Assembly: GCA_007922225.1 (NCBI GenBank)
Contig: ML679969.1
Span: forward strand, 16,799,999-16,863,998
Source of the DNA: Emydura subglobosa
Lineage: Eukaryota > Chordata > Testudines > Chelidae
Reading direction: 5' to 3'
DNA length: 64,000 nucleotides
Made by a program: the position numbers and the translations under genes. Of this stretch, positions 1-10,300 are shown piece by piece. The first letter of the stretch is position 1. Each line of letters opens with the position of its first letter. The notes below the pieces were generated by a model. The model was not told the DNA's origin, made no database searches, and was given only the letters and a program-made list of their open reading frames with translations.

Positions 1-1975
1 TATTGGATTTCTGTGTTTTTAATATACATTTTCCTTTTTGCCGTAAGAATACTAGGGTATGAATAACAGTTTATTAATATAATTTTAAAATTTTAATATT
101 TAATTAAAAATTCTTTTAAATCTTTGCATTCTTGCAGCTTTGTTAAACATTAGAATGATCTGAATCTTAAAGTAAAATTGAAAATAAAAAAACTGCATAA
201 AATGAAATGGTTGTACCCCAAGAAATTACAAAAAGTGTGAATTTAAGATGGAATGTTGGAAACATGGATATTAATTTAAATCAAAGCAAAAATCATTTAA
301 ATAACTGATTTTAATCTTATTTTGTATTTGTAATTAGTTATTATCTTAAAGAAAAGTTTAATCTCATTGGTTGTTCTCAGGCTCTCTTTCCATTACAGTT
401 GGTAACCATTAAAACACATTAATTTGCAACCGGATTTAGCCTTTATGCTAAATTTAGTGTATTCTGAAAATGAGGAAGATGTATGATTTCTGTACACATT
501 TATTTAAGCAATTATATACTTAACATATATTCAGGCTATTTGTATATTTTTGTTACGTTAGAAAGTGGCGAATGATGCATTTCTTATTTATCAAATTATT
601 AACTGTTCATCTGTGATTTGTGTTGAGCTTTATTTGGAGAGAAATTAGAATTGAATTAAAGTGTAAAAACAGCATTTTTATTTTTTATTATTTAAGGAAA
701 ACTACCTTTAAATGTCCTAGATACATGCATAAGAAAAGAAACATTTATCAAAACATGTTTTATATTAACATTTATTAAATACAGGAAGTATTATCTGTAG
801 TTAGAAAACTGAAGGGATGGTTCCTGGTCACCATGGCCTTGAAGATTTTAGAACTAGCAGCTGGTCATCCCTCTCACACCTACTTTTTATTCATAGATGA
901 AGAGGAAAACAACCTTTTCCTGCCTTTTTTAACTCCCAATCAGTTTTTGAACTAATCACTGAAGTGAACTAGTTGAACAAACTGAAATGAGGAAAATATT
1001 CTCTCTGCATCTGTAGAAGAGGCTTCTGCTGTCAGAAGCTGGTTTAGCACTTCAACAAACTCTGGTTCCAGGTGCTTAGTCAGTGACTTCTCTCAGTTCA
1101 GTGGGTTGACTTTCTTTAAAACTTAGCAGTAAGCATACTACTTAATATTTTTGTACTTTATTTAAATATTTTAATATATTGTAAATTTAGGCCTTAACAT
1201 ATATTGTCATAATAGGTTTTTTTAAAAAAAACACAGATATATTTAAATAAAAATCTGATTTTTTTCCTAAACAAAAATAATTGATTTTTATCTATCCTGC
1301 ATTATCAGGAAGAGAAAAAAATTAAAATCAAACAATTGATTTCACAATAATCAGTCTTAAAGCAAGATAGTAACCTGATCTTCCTGTTTTGAGCAGCAGC
1401 TTTTTCTAGATCCTGGAAGATAGAACCTTATTCGCTATCAGTCAAGCCAGTGTTTGTATATGTATAATGACCATCAATAAAAATAGTTTAACCAAAATTA
1501 GTTCTCAAGTTAATATTTTAAATAATTTTAATTTCTTTTAATTAAACATTACCAGGGAAAGAATTTTGGTTAATCAAGTCAGTCCTCTCTTGTACTAATC
1601 CACCGAGTATTTATGCTTAAAGATTTAAAGTCACTTTCCAATTTCTCTTGAAAATCATCCATTAGAAATAACCATAAAACATGTGTTATCCTTAATTTTT
1701 AAATTTACCATATTCTACACTTATTTTAATAAAATATTAGAAGCTTCCAAATTCCTTACTAATGACTTTTTCAATTATTCAGTCTGTTTCTGTACTTTGA
1801 GATGCTGACAATGTTGTGTGGTATCGGAGGCCATTCACTATTTAAACAGTCTGAGGATGCAGTTGTGATGAAAAATGCATAGAGGCTAAGGTCTACCTCT
1901 GAACATTGGACAAACTAAGTTTAGGCTGAATTATCTTTCCTGTTTGATCTCTGCTTGCTAAAAGAAGGAAGAGGA
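1..1975. other. AT-rich non-coding DNA
   Basis: I see no coding region, RNA gene or recognisable repeat here. The stretch is strongly AT-rich with many short A and T runs and frequent stops in all frames. It could be intronic or intergenic. It ends at the left terminus of a DIRS element. Confidence 0.6.
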
Positions 1976-2170
1976 TGTTCTACTTCGAGTGATTGCTCAT
2001 ACCCATTCCAATATAGATGAGTGCGTGCCCTGTGCACTGGTTGCTGGAACTTTTTTGCCCTTAGCAAGCCCCGTAGGGCCGGCTCAGGCACCCCCTGGAG
2101 TGCCGTGCTCATGCCACGGTATATCAGGCGCTGTCGGCCCTGAGGGCCCTCAGTTCCTTCTGTCCGTCCA
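1976..2170 (+). repeat. Left inverted terminal repeat of DIRS copy 1
   Basis: The segment is the approximate reverse complement of 6609-6825: shared blocks include TTGCTCATA, CCATTCCAATATAGATGAG and the CAGTTCCTTCT stretch. The outermost part, carrying CTACTTCGAGTGATTGCTC, is repeated in inverted form inside the internal complementary region at 6518-6559, including the copy-specific variant CTACTTCGAG. Confidence 0.8.
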
Positions 2171-2275
2171 TTGACGGTTGATAGTAGATAGTGTTAAGTA
2201 TAGTAGTTTAGTTGAATAGTTAGGTATTGGTGTTAGCACAATAGCTAGATAGCCCTCAGGGGCTTAAGGTTGGGC

Positions 2276-2857
2276 CATGCTGGCTCAACCGGTTTTAAGG
2301 CCTGTGCCGCTTGCAGCAAGGCTTTCCCTGTGAGTGATCCTCACGACCGCCGCCTCCGTTGCCTCGGGGAGCAGCACTGCAAGGATAAGTGCAAAATCTG
2401 CAAGGCCTTCAAGCTGTGGACCCAGAAGGAGAGGAACACCAACTTGAAGGCCATCCTGATGGAGTCCGCGCTCTGGCCGGACTCCGAACCAGCGCAATCC
2501 CATGCGGCACCGAGCGTCTTCTTGGTGTGCAGCGCCCCACCAGCACTGAAGTCATCTCACCAGCAACCTTCGGCGCCGAGGAAGAAGAAGCGGCAGGAGG
2601 CCGCTCACAAGGACTCCCCCGTGCCGCTGGTCGGGCCGGGGGCTAGTCACGAAATGCCCCAGCCATGTGCCATGGAGACTACTCTGACACCAGCATCTCC
2701 TCGCAGGGAGCCTCCCCCGACTCCTGGGGGTGGGGGAGTGCCCCTGCAAGGACCATCGACACCGGAGGCGTTTGCTGTGGCACGCACCCTGATGGGCATG
2801 CTCACATCTCCTTCCCCCCCCTCGGCTGAGGGCACAGGGACCGGTGTCTCGGGGTAA
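2276..2857 (+). pseudogene. DIRS copy 1 gag, N-terminal part (broken)
   Basis: Homologous to the N-terminal gag ORF of copy 2. A conserved basic stretch (KERN, then KKKR) and a cysteine/histidine motif CLGEQHCKDKCKIC are visible. In copy 2 the motif fits a CX2CX4HX4C zinc knuckle; here the first cysteine is an arginine (RLRC). The ATG equivalent to the copy 2 start is at 2276, but one base is missing just after it, so the conserved frame is entered only from further upstream and has no ATG. The frame then runs open to a TAA at 2855-2857. The same TAA occurs at the equivalent place in copy 2, although downstream gag-like sequence continues in another frame. Gag of DIRS elements is presumed to bind the RNA intermediate; the role here is inferred from order and motif. 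Confidence 0.7.
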
Positions 2858-3054
2858 ACCCTTGCTGGGTTGTCCCCGTGGGTGGTCGAGACAGGAGTCC
2901 ACGTCTCCCTCCAGACGGTCATGGAGGATAGGGAGTGCGGGCTCCCCTCCCAGCTCCAACTCAGAGTCATCGAGCTCCTTGACACCGAGGGTGATCTCAA
3001 GGCTCAAGCGCGAGGTGATATCACTACAATTCTGCCTCACGTGGGGATCGTACG

Positions 3055-3330
3055 TCGGGATCTCAGACCCCGGCACCGAGTCCAGCACGGCACCAGTCTC
3101 GATCCTCGGCAAGCAGCCCAGTGCGGATCCCGGCGGCCGAAGAGACCCGACACGCTCGGCACCAGTCCCAATCCCATACCCACAGTCCGCCGTGGATCCC
3201 GTCGCCTGTGGAGACCAAATGAGCTCGACAGCGGTCCCGATCCCCAGCTCACAGCCTGGCGCAGATCCCGGTACCTGACAATGAGGACAGGCGACGCGGT
3301 TCCAGATCCCCGTTGCGACTGCCGGCACTG
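3055..3330 (+). repeat. 69-base tandem repeat in the gag linker of DIRS copy 1
   Basis: The block GGATCCCG recurs at 3125, 3194 and 3263 (as AGATCCCG), exactly 69 bases apart, with the rest of each unit following the same plan (GGAGACC-like, then AGTCCC/GGTCCC-ATCCC). A fourth, more diverged unit begins near 3058 (GGATCTC). The period is 23 codons, so it would add a repeated peptide to the proline/arginine-rich linker of gag without shifting frame. The matching stretch of copy 2 is roughly 250 bases shorter and shows no such array. Confidence 0.7.
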
Positions 3331-3395
3331 ACAGAAACGCAACGGCACCAGTCCTGATCCCAGGCCTTAGCTAGGCACCGAAGGACTTAGCACTA

Positions 3396-4905
3396 ATGGT
3401 GCTTCTGGCACTGCGCCACCGCTCGAGATCTTTGGAGTCGGAGCCGGGGCGGAGACGTCACGGCCGGCACCGCTCCCGTTTTCCTAGGGGCAAGCGCCAT
3501 CACAAGACCTCGGCACCCAGGGGGAGATCATGTTCCAGCTCCTCCAGCCACTCGCTCCCCCGCCGGCACCGCAGGCATCGGCACCGACGCTCCTCCTCGT
3601 CATCTTGGAGCAGGTCATCGATGAGGGCGGGCCGGGGCCAGAAGTCTCATCGGCACTGCTCCAGCGGCTCCGGAGTCCCACGCCCATTCGGACGCTTCCC
3701 AGTCGGCACCGGCGTGACCTCAAGGACCATGGCAGTGGCCCTACTGGGAGCCCTGGGGGACCCAGATGGGCCAGGGTACGGTTTCGGTTCAGTCATCGGT
3801 GGCCCAACCAGCACCCCCCTTCCGAGCCAGCTGGATAAAGGCCATTCCCCCGAGGAGGAATCAGACCCTCAGGAGGGTCTCTCCAGAGGGCCCCTCCACA
3901 ATCCTCCTTGTCCTTCCCTGACGTTGCGGCCGCCAGGGACCATAGGGCACTCCTGCCTCACTTTAAGGCACACCAGAAACTGTTTAAGAGGGGGGCAAGC
4001 AACTTGAACCTTGAGCTCAAGGAGCTCTCTGAGGAGGACCCCCACTTTGGTGTGTCACAGTTGGCGGGGCCATCCAGAGTCACACTGCCAGTGCACGAGA
4101 GGGTCTTGAATCTGGCCAAGGCCCTCTGGCAAACATCTGCATTGGTTGCCCCTATGTCCAAGGGCGCCGAGAGGAAATGTTATGTTCCCGCGGAAGGATT
4201 TGAATTCCTGTTCAACCACCCTGCTCCGAGGACTCTCGTGGTTGATGCTGCCAACCAACGAGAAAGGCAAGGGGCCCAGGCCAATACCCCCAAAAATAAG
4301 GAAAACAAAAAGTTGCACCTTTTCGGCCGCAAGGTTTACTCCACGGGGGCCCTGCAGCTGAGGATTGCCAACCACCAGGTGCTCCTCAGCCATTACAATC
4401 TGAACCTCTGGTCCTCCTTGCACAGGGATTGCCACAAGACCAGGCAGCGAACTTTGTCACAGTCATCGAGGAGGGCGCTGCAGTGACAAGGGCGGCCCTA
4501 CAGTCAGCCAGCGACGCAGCAGACGCCGCTAGCAGAGTGATGGTGTCGGGCATTGTTATGCGGCAGTTTGCCTGGCTGCAGTCTTCGGGACTGTCACAAG
4601 AGGTTCAGCAGTCCATCCAGGACCTACCTTTCGATGGCACTGGCCTCTTCTTGGAAAAGACAGATGACAAACTGCACGCCCTTAAAGACTCCAGGGCTAC
4701 ATTGAAATCGCTAGGGCTTTACACCCCGCAGGCCTTGAGGCATCAGTCTTGGCCGCAAGCCCTGTGCCAGCCCCAACCTGCCCCTAGGCCACCTCCCAGA
4801 CCTCCTCAACCCCGGAGGGCTCGGGACAGATATAGGCCGCCTAACCGCCGTGACCCCCAGGGATCCTCGGCGGGCCCCCAACAAGACCCAGCCAAGGGGC
4901 ACAAT
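3396..4905 (+). pseudogene. DIRS copy 1 gag, SR-rich linker and core (broken)
   Basis: Three successive frames together correspond to the 509-residue gag ORF of copy 2. The first (3396-4007) is rich in RS/RH dipeptides (RRHRRHRHRRSSSSS), like the matching copy 2 linker. The second (3908-4486) begins the conserved core with AARDHRALLPHF, then LPVHERVL, FEFLFNHPAP and LFGRKVYSTGALQLR. The third (from 4429) carries AALQSASDAADAASR, QSIQDLPFDGTGLF and LGLYTPQ, ending in a proline/arginine-rich tail. Frameshifts lie near 3905-3925 and 4425-4435. The tail stays open past the point where copy 2 has its TGA, overlapping the start of the pol frame. No catalytic function is expected. Confidence 0.75.
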
Positions 4906-5300
4906 AATAACAAGCGGCAGTTTTTATGGTGCACCCGAGGGTGGCACTTTCCCTGTCCCACTGGATCTGACCCTACTGTTTACCCACAGACTCAGGCCAT
5001 ACTACACCGAGTGGCGAAACATCACCTCAGATCGCTGGGTCCTCAGTGTAGTCCGCAGGGGCTATGCCCTCCAACTCACGGCCTTCCCCCTCGACTCTTC
5101 CCCTATCCTGTCCCTCTTCAGGGACCCCTCTCACGAGCAACACCTCATACAGGAGGTGAGCTCTCTCCTTTGCCTTGGAGCTGTGGAAGAGGTTCCTCCA
5201 CAGGAAAGGGGTTCTACTCACGATATTTCCTCATTCCCAAGGCAAAGGGAGGCCTGAGGCCCATATTAGACCTCCGCCATCTGAACAAATTCATCAGACA
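4880..5300 (+). pseudogene. DIRS copy 1 pol, N-terminal fragment only
   Basis: The frame one step ahead of gag encodes the region before the RT fingers: FTHRLRPYYTEW, ITSDRWVLSVVRRGYALQL, SLFRDPSHEQHLIQEV and LGAVEEVPPQE. After a frameshift near 5205 it continues with FYSRYFLIPKAKGGLRPILD and LRHLNKFI. It then breaks off at about 5300, where sequence equivalent to copy 2 position 29632 is joined directly to sequence equivalent to about 31034. The catalytic YADLDLKDAY and YLDD blocks and all of RNase H are therefore absent. The codon at the position of the copy 2 TAG (29435) is a sense CTG here. Confidence 0.75.
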
Positions 5301-5448
5301 GCACTGGTTCAGAATTTTGCTGGACCTGTCCATCACCACGCCGATGCTGCTCCCGAGGCGTTACGACTTGCTCTCCCAGGACCAAGGTCGCCTGCTGCAC
5401 CTGGACCTGGACTCCCTCCACCTGACAGCATGGAGACTCTCTGGCTGA
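5301..5448 (+). pseudogene. C-terminal end of DIRS copy 1 pol
   Basis: This is the tail of pol left after the internal deletion: LLDLSITTPMLLPRRYDLLS and SLHLTAWRLSG, ending at a TGA at 5446-5448. The residue just after the junction is Q (CAG) within QHWF; copy 2 has a TAG stop at that codon. The last 19 bases overlap the ATG-started recombinase frame, an arrangement kept in copy 2. Confidence 0.65.
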
Positions 5449-6484
5449 TGGAGGGAGAGGGAGCCTGCTCGGTGCAGGTCCAACAGGTTCTGCTGGATAG
5501 CAGAAAACCTTCCACTCCGGTGGTGTACCGGGCCAAGTGGAAGCGCTTTACCTGTTGGGCGGAACCCTGGGGTATCCCACTGAGCTGTTCGCCCATACAG
5601 GAGATTTTGGAGTACCTGCTCCACCTGAAGCTGCAGGGTCTAGTTCTGGCCTCCCTGAAGGTGCAACTGGCGGCCATCTTGGCCTTCCACCAGCCGATGG
5701 AAGGGAGGTAATTATTTTCCCACCCTATGTCTGTCAGGTTCCTCAAAGGGGTGGAGAGGCTGTATTCACAGGTCCGTGACCCGGTGCCTCCCTGGGATTT
5801 GAACCTGCTCTTCGCTGCTCTGAGGGGACCCCCCTTCGAGCCCATGGTTACATGCCCCCTGCTCGTCCTCTCTTGGAAAGTAGCCTTCCTGATGGCCATT
5901 ACATTGGCTAGGACGGACTCCGAGATAAGGGCTTTGACCCCAGAGTCCCCCTACACTGTCTTTTATAAAGACAAGGTGCGACTGAGACCCCACCCGGCCT
6001 TCCTGCCTAAGGTGGTGTCCCAGTTTCATTATAACCAGGATATCTTCCTCCCTGTGTTCTTTCCCAAACCACACGGGTTGGAGGAGGAGCGGAGATGGCA
6101 CTCGCTGGACATGAGATGTGCCCTGGTTTACTACATTGAGTGGACGAGGCCGTTCTGGAAATCAATGTAGCTGTTCGTGGTAGTGGCGGACCAGATGAAG
6201 GGCTCACCTGTTTCCACCAGCGCATTTCCGCTTGGATCACCGCCTGCATCAGGACCTGATACGAGTGGGCAAAGATGCTGCTTTCAGGAGCTGTGTCAGC
6301 GCACTCCACCAGAGGCTAGGTCTTGTCGGCGGCCTTCCTGGAGAGAGTGCCCCTGCAGGACATCTGCAAGGCAGCGACCTGGTCGTCGGTCTACACCTTT
6401 ACGTCCCACTATGCCATCTTGCACCAGGCAAGAGAGGATGCGAGCTTCGGCAGGGCCGTGCTCATGAGAGTAGCTCGAAGCTGA
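5430..6484 (+). pseudogene. DIRS copy 1 tyrosine recombinase (broken)
   Basis: Starts at ATG 5430 (METLWLMEGEGA) inside the last codons of pol. The N-terminal SAM-like part is recognisable (SRKPSTPVVYRAKWKRF), as are VRFLKGVERLY, PPWDLNLLF and VVSQFHYNQDIFLPVFF. A TAA at 5709-5711 and a TAG at 6168-6170 interrupt this frame; the TAG matches CAG in copy 2. A frameshift near 6215 leads to the catalytic C-terminus, where the HxxR box (AHSTR, His at 6302-6304, Arg at 6311-6313) and the nucleophile tyrosine (SHY, TAT at 6410-6412) can be read, followed by a TGA at 6482-6484. The first catalytic-arginine region reads LARTDSEI against SARRVSEL in copy 2, so one of the two arginines is lost. In a working element this enzyme inserts the circular DNA by strand exchange. 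Confidence 0.8.
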
Positions 6485-6517
6485 CTCCTACCCACCTCCA
6501 AGGTATGGCTATTTAAT

Positions 6518-6608
6518 CATCTATATTGGAATGGATATGAGCAATCACTCGAAGTAGAAAACTCGAAGTAACTGTTGTTCTTTGAGATGTGTTGCTCATA
6601 TCCATTCC
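6518..6608 (+). repeat. Internal complementary region of DIRS copy 1
   Basis: The left part (6518-6559) is the reverse complement of the outer left end at 1976-2020, and the right part (about 6567-6608) is the reverse complement of the outer right end at 6796-6840. The two arms reproduce variants private to this copy: CGAAGTAGAA from the left end and TTCTTTGAGATG from the right end. The stretch GGGTTACTTACC expected between the arms, present in copy 2, is lost. Confidence 0.75.
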
Positions 6609-6860
6609 ACATCCACCCTCCGTTCCTGCTCTCCGAGTCGGCAGAAAGAAGGGACTGAAGGCCCTCAGGGCCAGCGACGCCTGATATACCACGGCATGAG
6701 TGCGGCACTCCAGGAGGCACCTGAGCTGGCCCTACAGGGCTTGCTTAAGGGCAAAAAAGTTCCGGGAACCAGTGCACGGGGCGCGCACTCATCTATATTG
6801 GAATGGTTATGAGCAACACATCTCAAAGAACAACAGTTACTGGTAAGTAACCCTGTTTTC
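6609..6860 (+). repeat. Right inverted terminal repeat of DIRS copy 1
   Basis: Inverted partner of 1976-2170, ending in TTACTGGTAAGTAACC and CTGTTTTC. With the internal complementary region just upstream it forms a large foldback about 340 bases long. The end sequence contains a perfect GTAAGT donor-like hexamer. Confidence 0.8.
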
Positions 6861-7044
6861 CTCTGCCTGCTCACCTGTCTGTCTCCTCCCTCTCCATGTG
6901 AGCATCAAACCTCCATGAGAAGGATGCTGTGAAGGAAAATAATTTGCAAATGTTAGTGGGGACGAAACAGGTGTTTGTGATGAAACAATTGCTATCTACC
7001 GGAAAGGAAGAGCTGTTGAGTTCCAGTAACTACAAAGAATAATG

Positions 7045-7384
7045 AAGTAGAACCTCAGAGGTACGAATACATCGGAAATGGAGGTTGTTTGTAATTCTGA
7101 AATGTTCGTAACTCTGAACAAAACCTTGACTGTTCTTTTCAAAAGTTTACAATTGAACATTGACTTATGCATACATTTTCAAAGATGTGTTAAGAAAAAT
7201 GCTGCTTTCCCTTTATTTTTTTAGTTGTTTACAGTTAACACAGTTCTGTGCTGTATTTGCTTTTTTTTTTTTTTTTTTTTTTGGTCTTTGCTGTTGCCTG
7301 ATTGTGTACTTCTGGTTCCAAATGAGGTGTGTAATTGACTGGTCAGTACATAACTCTGGTGTTCGTAACTCTGAGGTTCTACTG
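7045..7384. mobile_element. Tigger-type (Tc1/mariner) MITE
   Basis: A 340-base element with terminal inverted repeats of about 24 bases: left AGTAGAACCTCAGAG, right inverted CAGTAGAACCTCAGAG, continuing with TACGAA on both sides. A TA lies directly after the right end; the left flank reads TG, a mutated TA. There is no coding capacity. It contains a 22-base T run at 7261-7282 and an internal copy of the terminal motif (GTAATTCTGAAATG, GTTCGTAACTCTGAA). Confidence 0.7.
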
Positions 7385-7386
7385 TA

Positions 7387-10300
7387 TGTTCATTGTCTTT
7401 TGGGAATAATCTAGCTTAGAATGATAGGTTCCAGGTTAATAGATTGATGATCCTGCACAATGATATAAGATGCATAAAAAATTGACTGTATGAAAGGCAA
7501 AAGCCGAATTTGTAAGATTGTTTAGGAACACCTGGGTGGAAGCTGGCAAAGTGTATCCTACAGGTTATATCATTCTTCCTGTTCGTTATGATCAACGTAC
7601 CACCCATGATAAATTTAGGCAGTTTCGATCTCAGAGTTTACTGCAGTCCTCTTTTCTTATTTCTTGTCACGACTCATCTGATTTGTTTTTATATATTTAC
7701 AATGCATGCAATAAATATAAGCTGTAAATCCATTCAGCTGTGAGTAAAAACCATACAGAAATGTTTTAGGAAGCAAAACGAAATGAGTGTTTCACTTGGG
7801 TTGGAAAAAAAAATGAACTCTTCAATTCTTTTAGTTAATTGATACAATTGGTAGAAAAAAGATTATTAAATTACTATCACTACATGCGTCTTGTGTACAG
7901 CATAAACCAGATATTCCAGTTCTAAATACTGATCTCTGTGGGACAAAACCAGATAAATTCTGTTGTGTGTGTGTGTGTTTTTGCCAGGACACTGCTTCCA
8001 GCAGCTATAATCAGATAATCTTTCTGAAAACATAGTTCCCTTGGGATTTACGCTTTATGTTGTCCTAGTTGAGCCTGTCTTTTACTGAGCACTTGACAAT
8101 TGTGGTGTCTTTCACAGGTTTTTACTCATTAAAAAAAATCAAAGGATTAAAACCAAAATAGAGGTTAATCTGGAAGTCTGCTCAAACATAAATGTAAAGA
8201 TTGAAACTAGTTTTGTTTTACAAAGGAGCCAGAACATGCATATTTAATTGAATGGCCATTAGATAAACTTGACAGAGCTTCATGATTTTTCTGTCTTTTT
8301 TATCTAGAAGTCATTAAATAAGAACACATTGCTCTTAAAAATGGCATGTAAAATCCTTGTACACCCCATGCAATTCCCAGAGAGAATTCACTAATGGCCT
8401 TGTTAGTATGCATCCACATGCTGTTTCTTTAGATGATGTTCTGATGTCATATTTTTCAATAAAAGCCCTCATCCAGCAGAGACAGGAAGGTTTACATTAT
8501 ATTATGTTGGTGGAGGAGGGCGTATTGTCACTCACTTTTAAATTGTACAACTTGAGCCTTTTGATGGGACAAAATAACCATGAAGTTTAGTTAATTGATA
8601 ATGTGAAAAGATGGTGACAAATATTGATGTGTGAACTTCTCTTATTAAAGGAATTGTATAATGAAAATCAAACACTTCACCTATAGTTATGAATTTTAAG
8701 TTAATTACAGCCTATTAGAGATAATATGATTATGTAAAATTGGAAGCTGTATCTGCTCCACAGTGAATTTCTGCTCAACAATAACCAATTACCTTTTGGT
8801 ATCTCAACACTGTATGTGTGTGGACATTAAAAACTTAAATTCATTCTCTATACAGATGAACTCTTTCACATTGCCTGGGTGACATTTAACATAGTACTTA
8901 AACTGTCATTTGAATTTTTACCTCTTCTATATAGAACCTCTTTACCTGTGATATACAACTCCTATCCTCTTAAATAAAATAAAAATTAAAAAAATCTAAA
9001 ATGAACAAGCAAAACACTAAGTAGAAACTTCATAACAAAGTATAAAAATATCTTACCAATAAATCTGGGGCAAGAGCTGTCTTTAGCCTATTAGACTTGT
9101 CAGGAAAAAGGCTTTGGAAGGAGTTCTTTGGAAGATGATATAATTTAAAGATTTGTTCAAATTTGTGGGTTTTTTTCCCTTTTGAGGTGTTTAAAGAAAT
9201 CCCTCCCTCCATAAATTGATTACCTCTCAACATCAGAACTCCTTGGCATTAAATACCAGTTAAACTGCCACTGTGCTGATTTGAGTGTTCCTTTGTGTTA
9301 AATGTAAAACAGGTTTTTAATCTTACAATTTAGATGTTTTAATAGAAAGTAAATGTTTAACTTACTTTGGTTGCAGCTGAACCTGTATTTAATCCACAAG
9401 AACATGTACAATAAAATGAAAACATGCCTTTCTTTAAATAAAGCTTTATTATTGGGCTAGCTATTTTAAGCATTTCAACATATACTTTCAAAATAGGCAT
9501 ACTTTTTAAATAGAAATGACAATTAACATTTACATGTATAATTTTACATGTGTAATATTTTAAGCAATGACCAAGTTCGGGTTGCCATATAAGGCTTGGC
9601 AAACGGTGAAACTGAAACACTGTAATGGTAAAAACACAGTGCTTTTAGGTGCCATATGGATAGATAAAACTTGTGTGTGTTTGTTTTTGTGTTTCTCAAA
9701 AGCACCATTGGTTTTTAAATGATGAGTCATGATCAGTGCCTCTCTTCACTCCTGAATACAGTACTGGCGCATTGGTTTAATACTAACTTCAGGGGAAGAT
9801 GCCACCTTCTGAAGCATGGGCATCTCTTCCTGAAGCATCCAGATTTTTATGGTAAGGGCTTTCACCCAAGTGTTGATTAAATTTGACCTTATTTAGCTTT
9901 TGCTATCTTGATGCAAGGTAATACCATTGCAGAGGATCAGGCTTTTAGGGCAAAATTTCTCTATTGCTCCAAAGCTGATTTTTTGTTTTTCAAAAAATAA
10001 ATCATGGGTGGGGAAAACTCTCAATGGCCTGTGAAATAGTACTGGAGAGGAATTCTGCCAATTCTCTTCACTGTACCATCTTTGCAATTGCTCTGGGAAT
10101 TAAGGAAGCCAAATGTTCTTTTCCTGCTAACATGGCAAAGCTTTATATACACTAAGGTACAACATTCTCTGTTTCTCTGTACAGTTGATCCATCAGATTG
10201 CTCAGGCTCCAGCAAACCTTTGCTCCCTCTGGAAGGGAATTTTGCCTTAGAGACCCAATGGATAAGAAGATTGATGGGGCACTCAGAAATGTTTTTGATT

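Larger units (their letters stand above)
1976..6860 (+). mobile_element. DIRS-type tyrosine-recombinase retrotransposon, copy 1, internally deleted
   Basis: A GC- and CpG-rich block in AT-rich surroundings, aligning end to end with the second copy at 26615-32601. Seen in order: left inverted terminal repeat, gag remnant with an arginine/serine-rich linker, start of the reverse transcriptase, tyrosine recombinase remnant, internal complementary region, right inverted terminal repeat. The split inverted ends plus an internal region complementary to both ends are diagnostic of the DIRS order, which integrates by tyrosine recombinase and makes no target duplication; none is visible. Relative to copy 2 about 1.4 kb is missing at about 5300, removing the RT palm and RNase H, so this copy could not move by itself. 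Several frameshifts and stops show it is an old, dead copy. The bounds rest on comparing the two copies and are uncertain by a few bases. Confidence 0.9.

Noticed and set aside
2552..3328. A 258-codon open frame on the minus strand of DIRS copy 1 (and similar ones at 27064-27672)
   Set aside because: It is antisense to gag in GC-rich, stop-poor sequence and has no recognisable motif. The sense frames carry the conserved DIRS text.
3055..3330. CRISPR-like array from regularly spaced GGATCCCG blocks
   Set aside because: The whole 69-base unit is repeated, not a repeat with unique spacers, and it lies in gag of a vertebrate retrotransposon.
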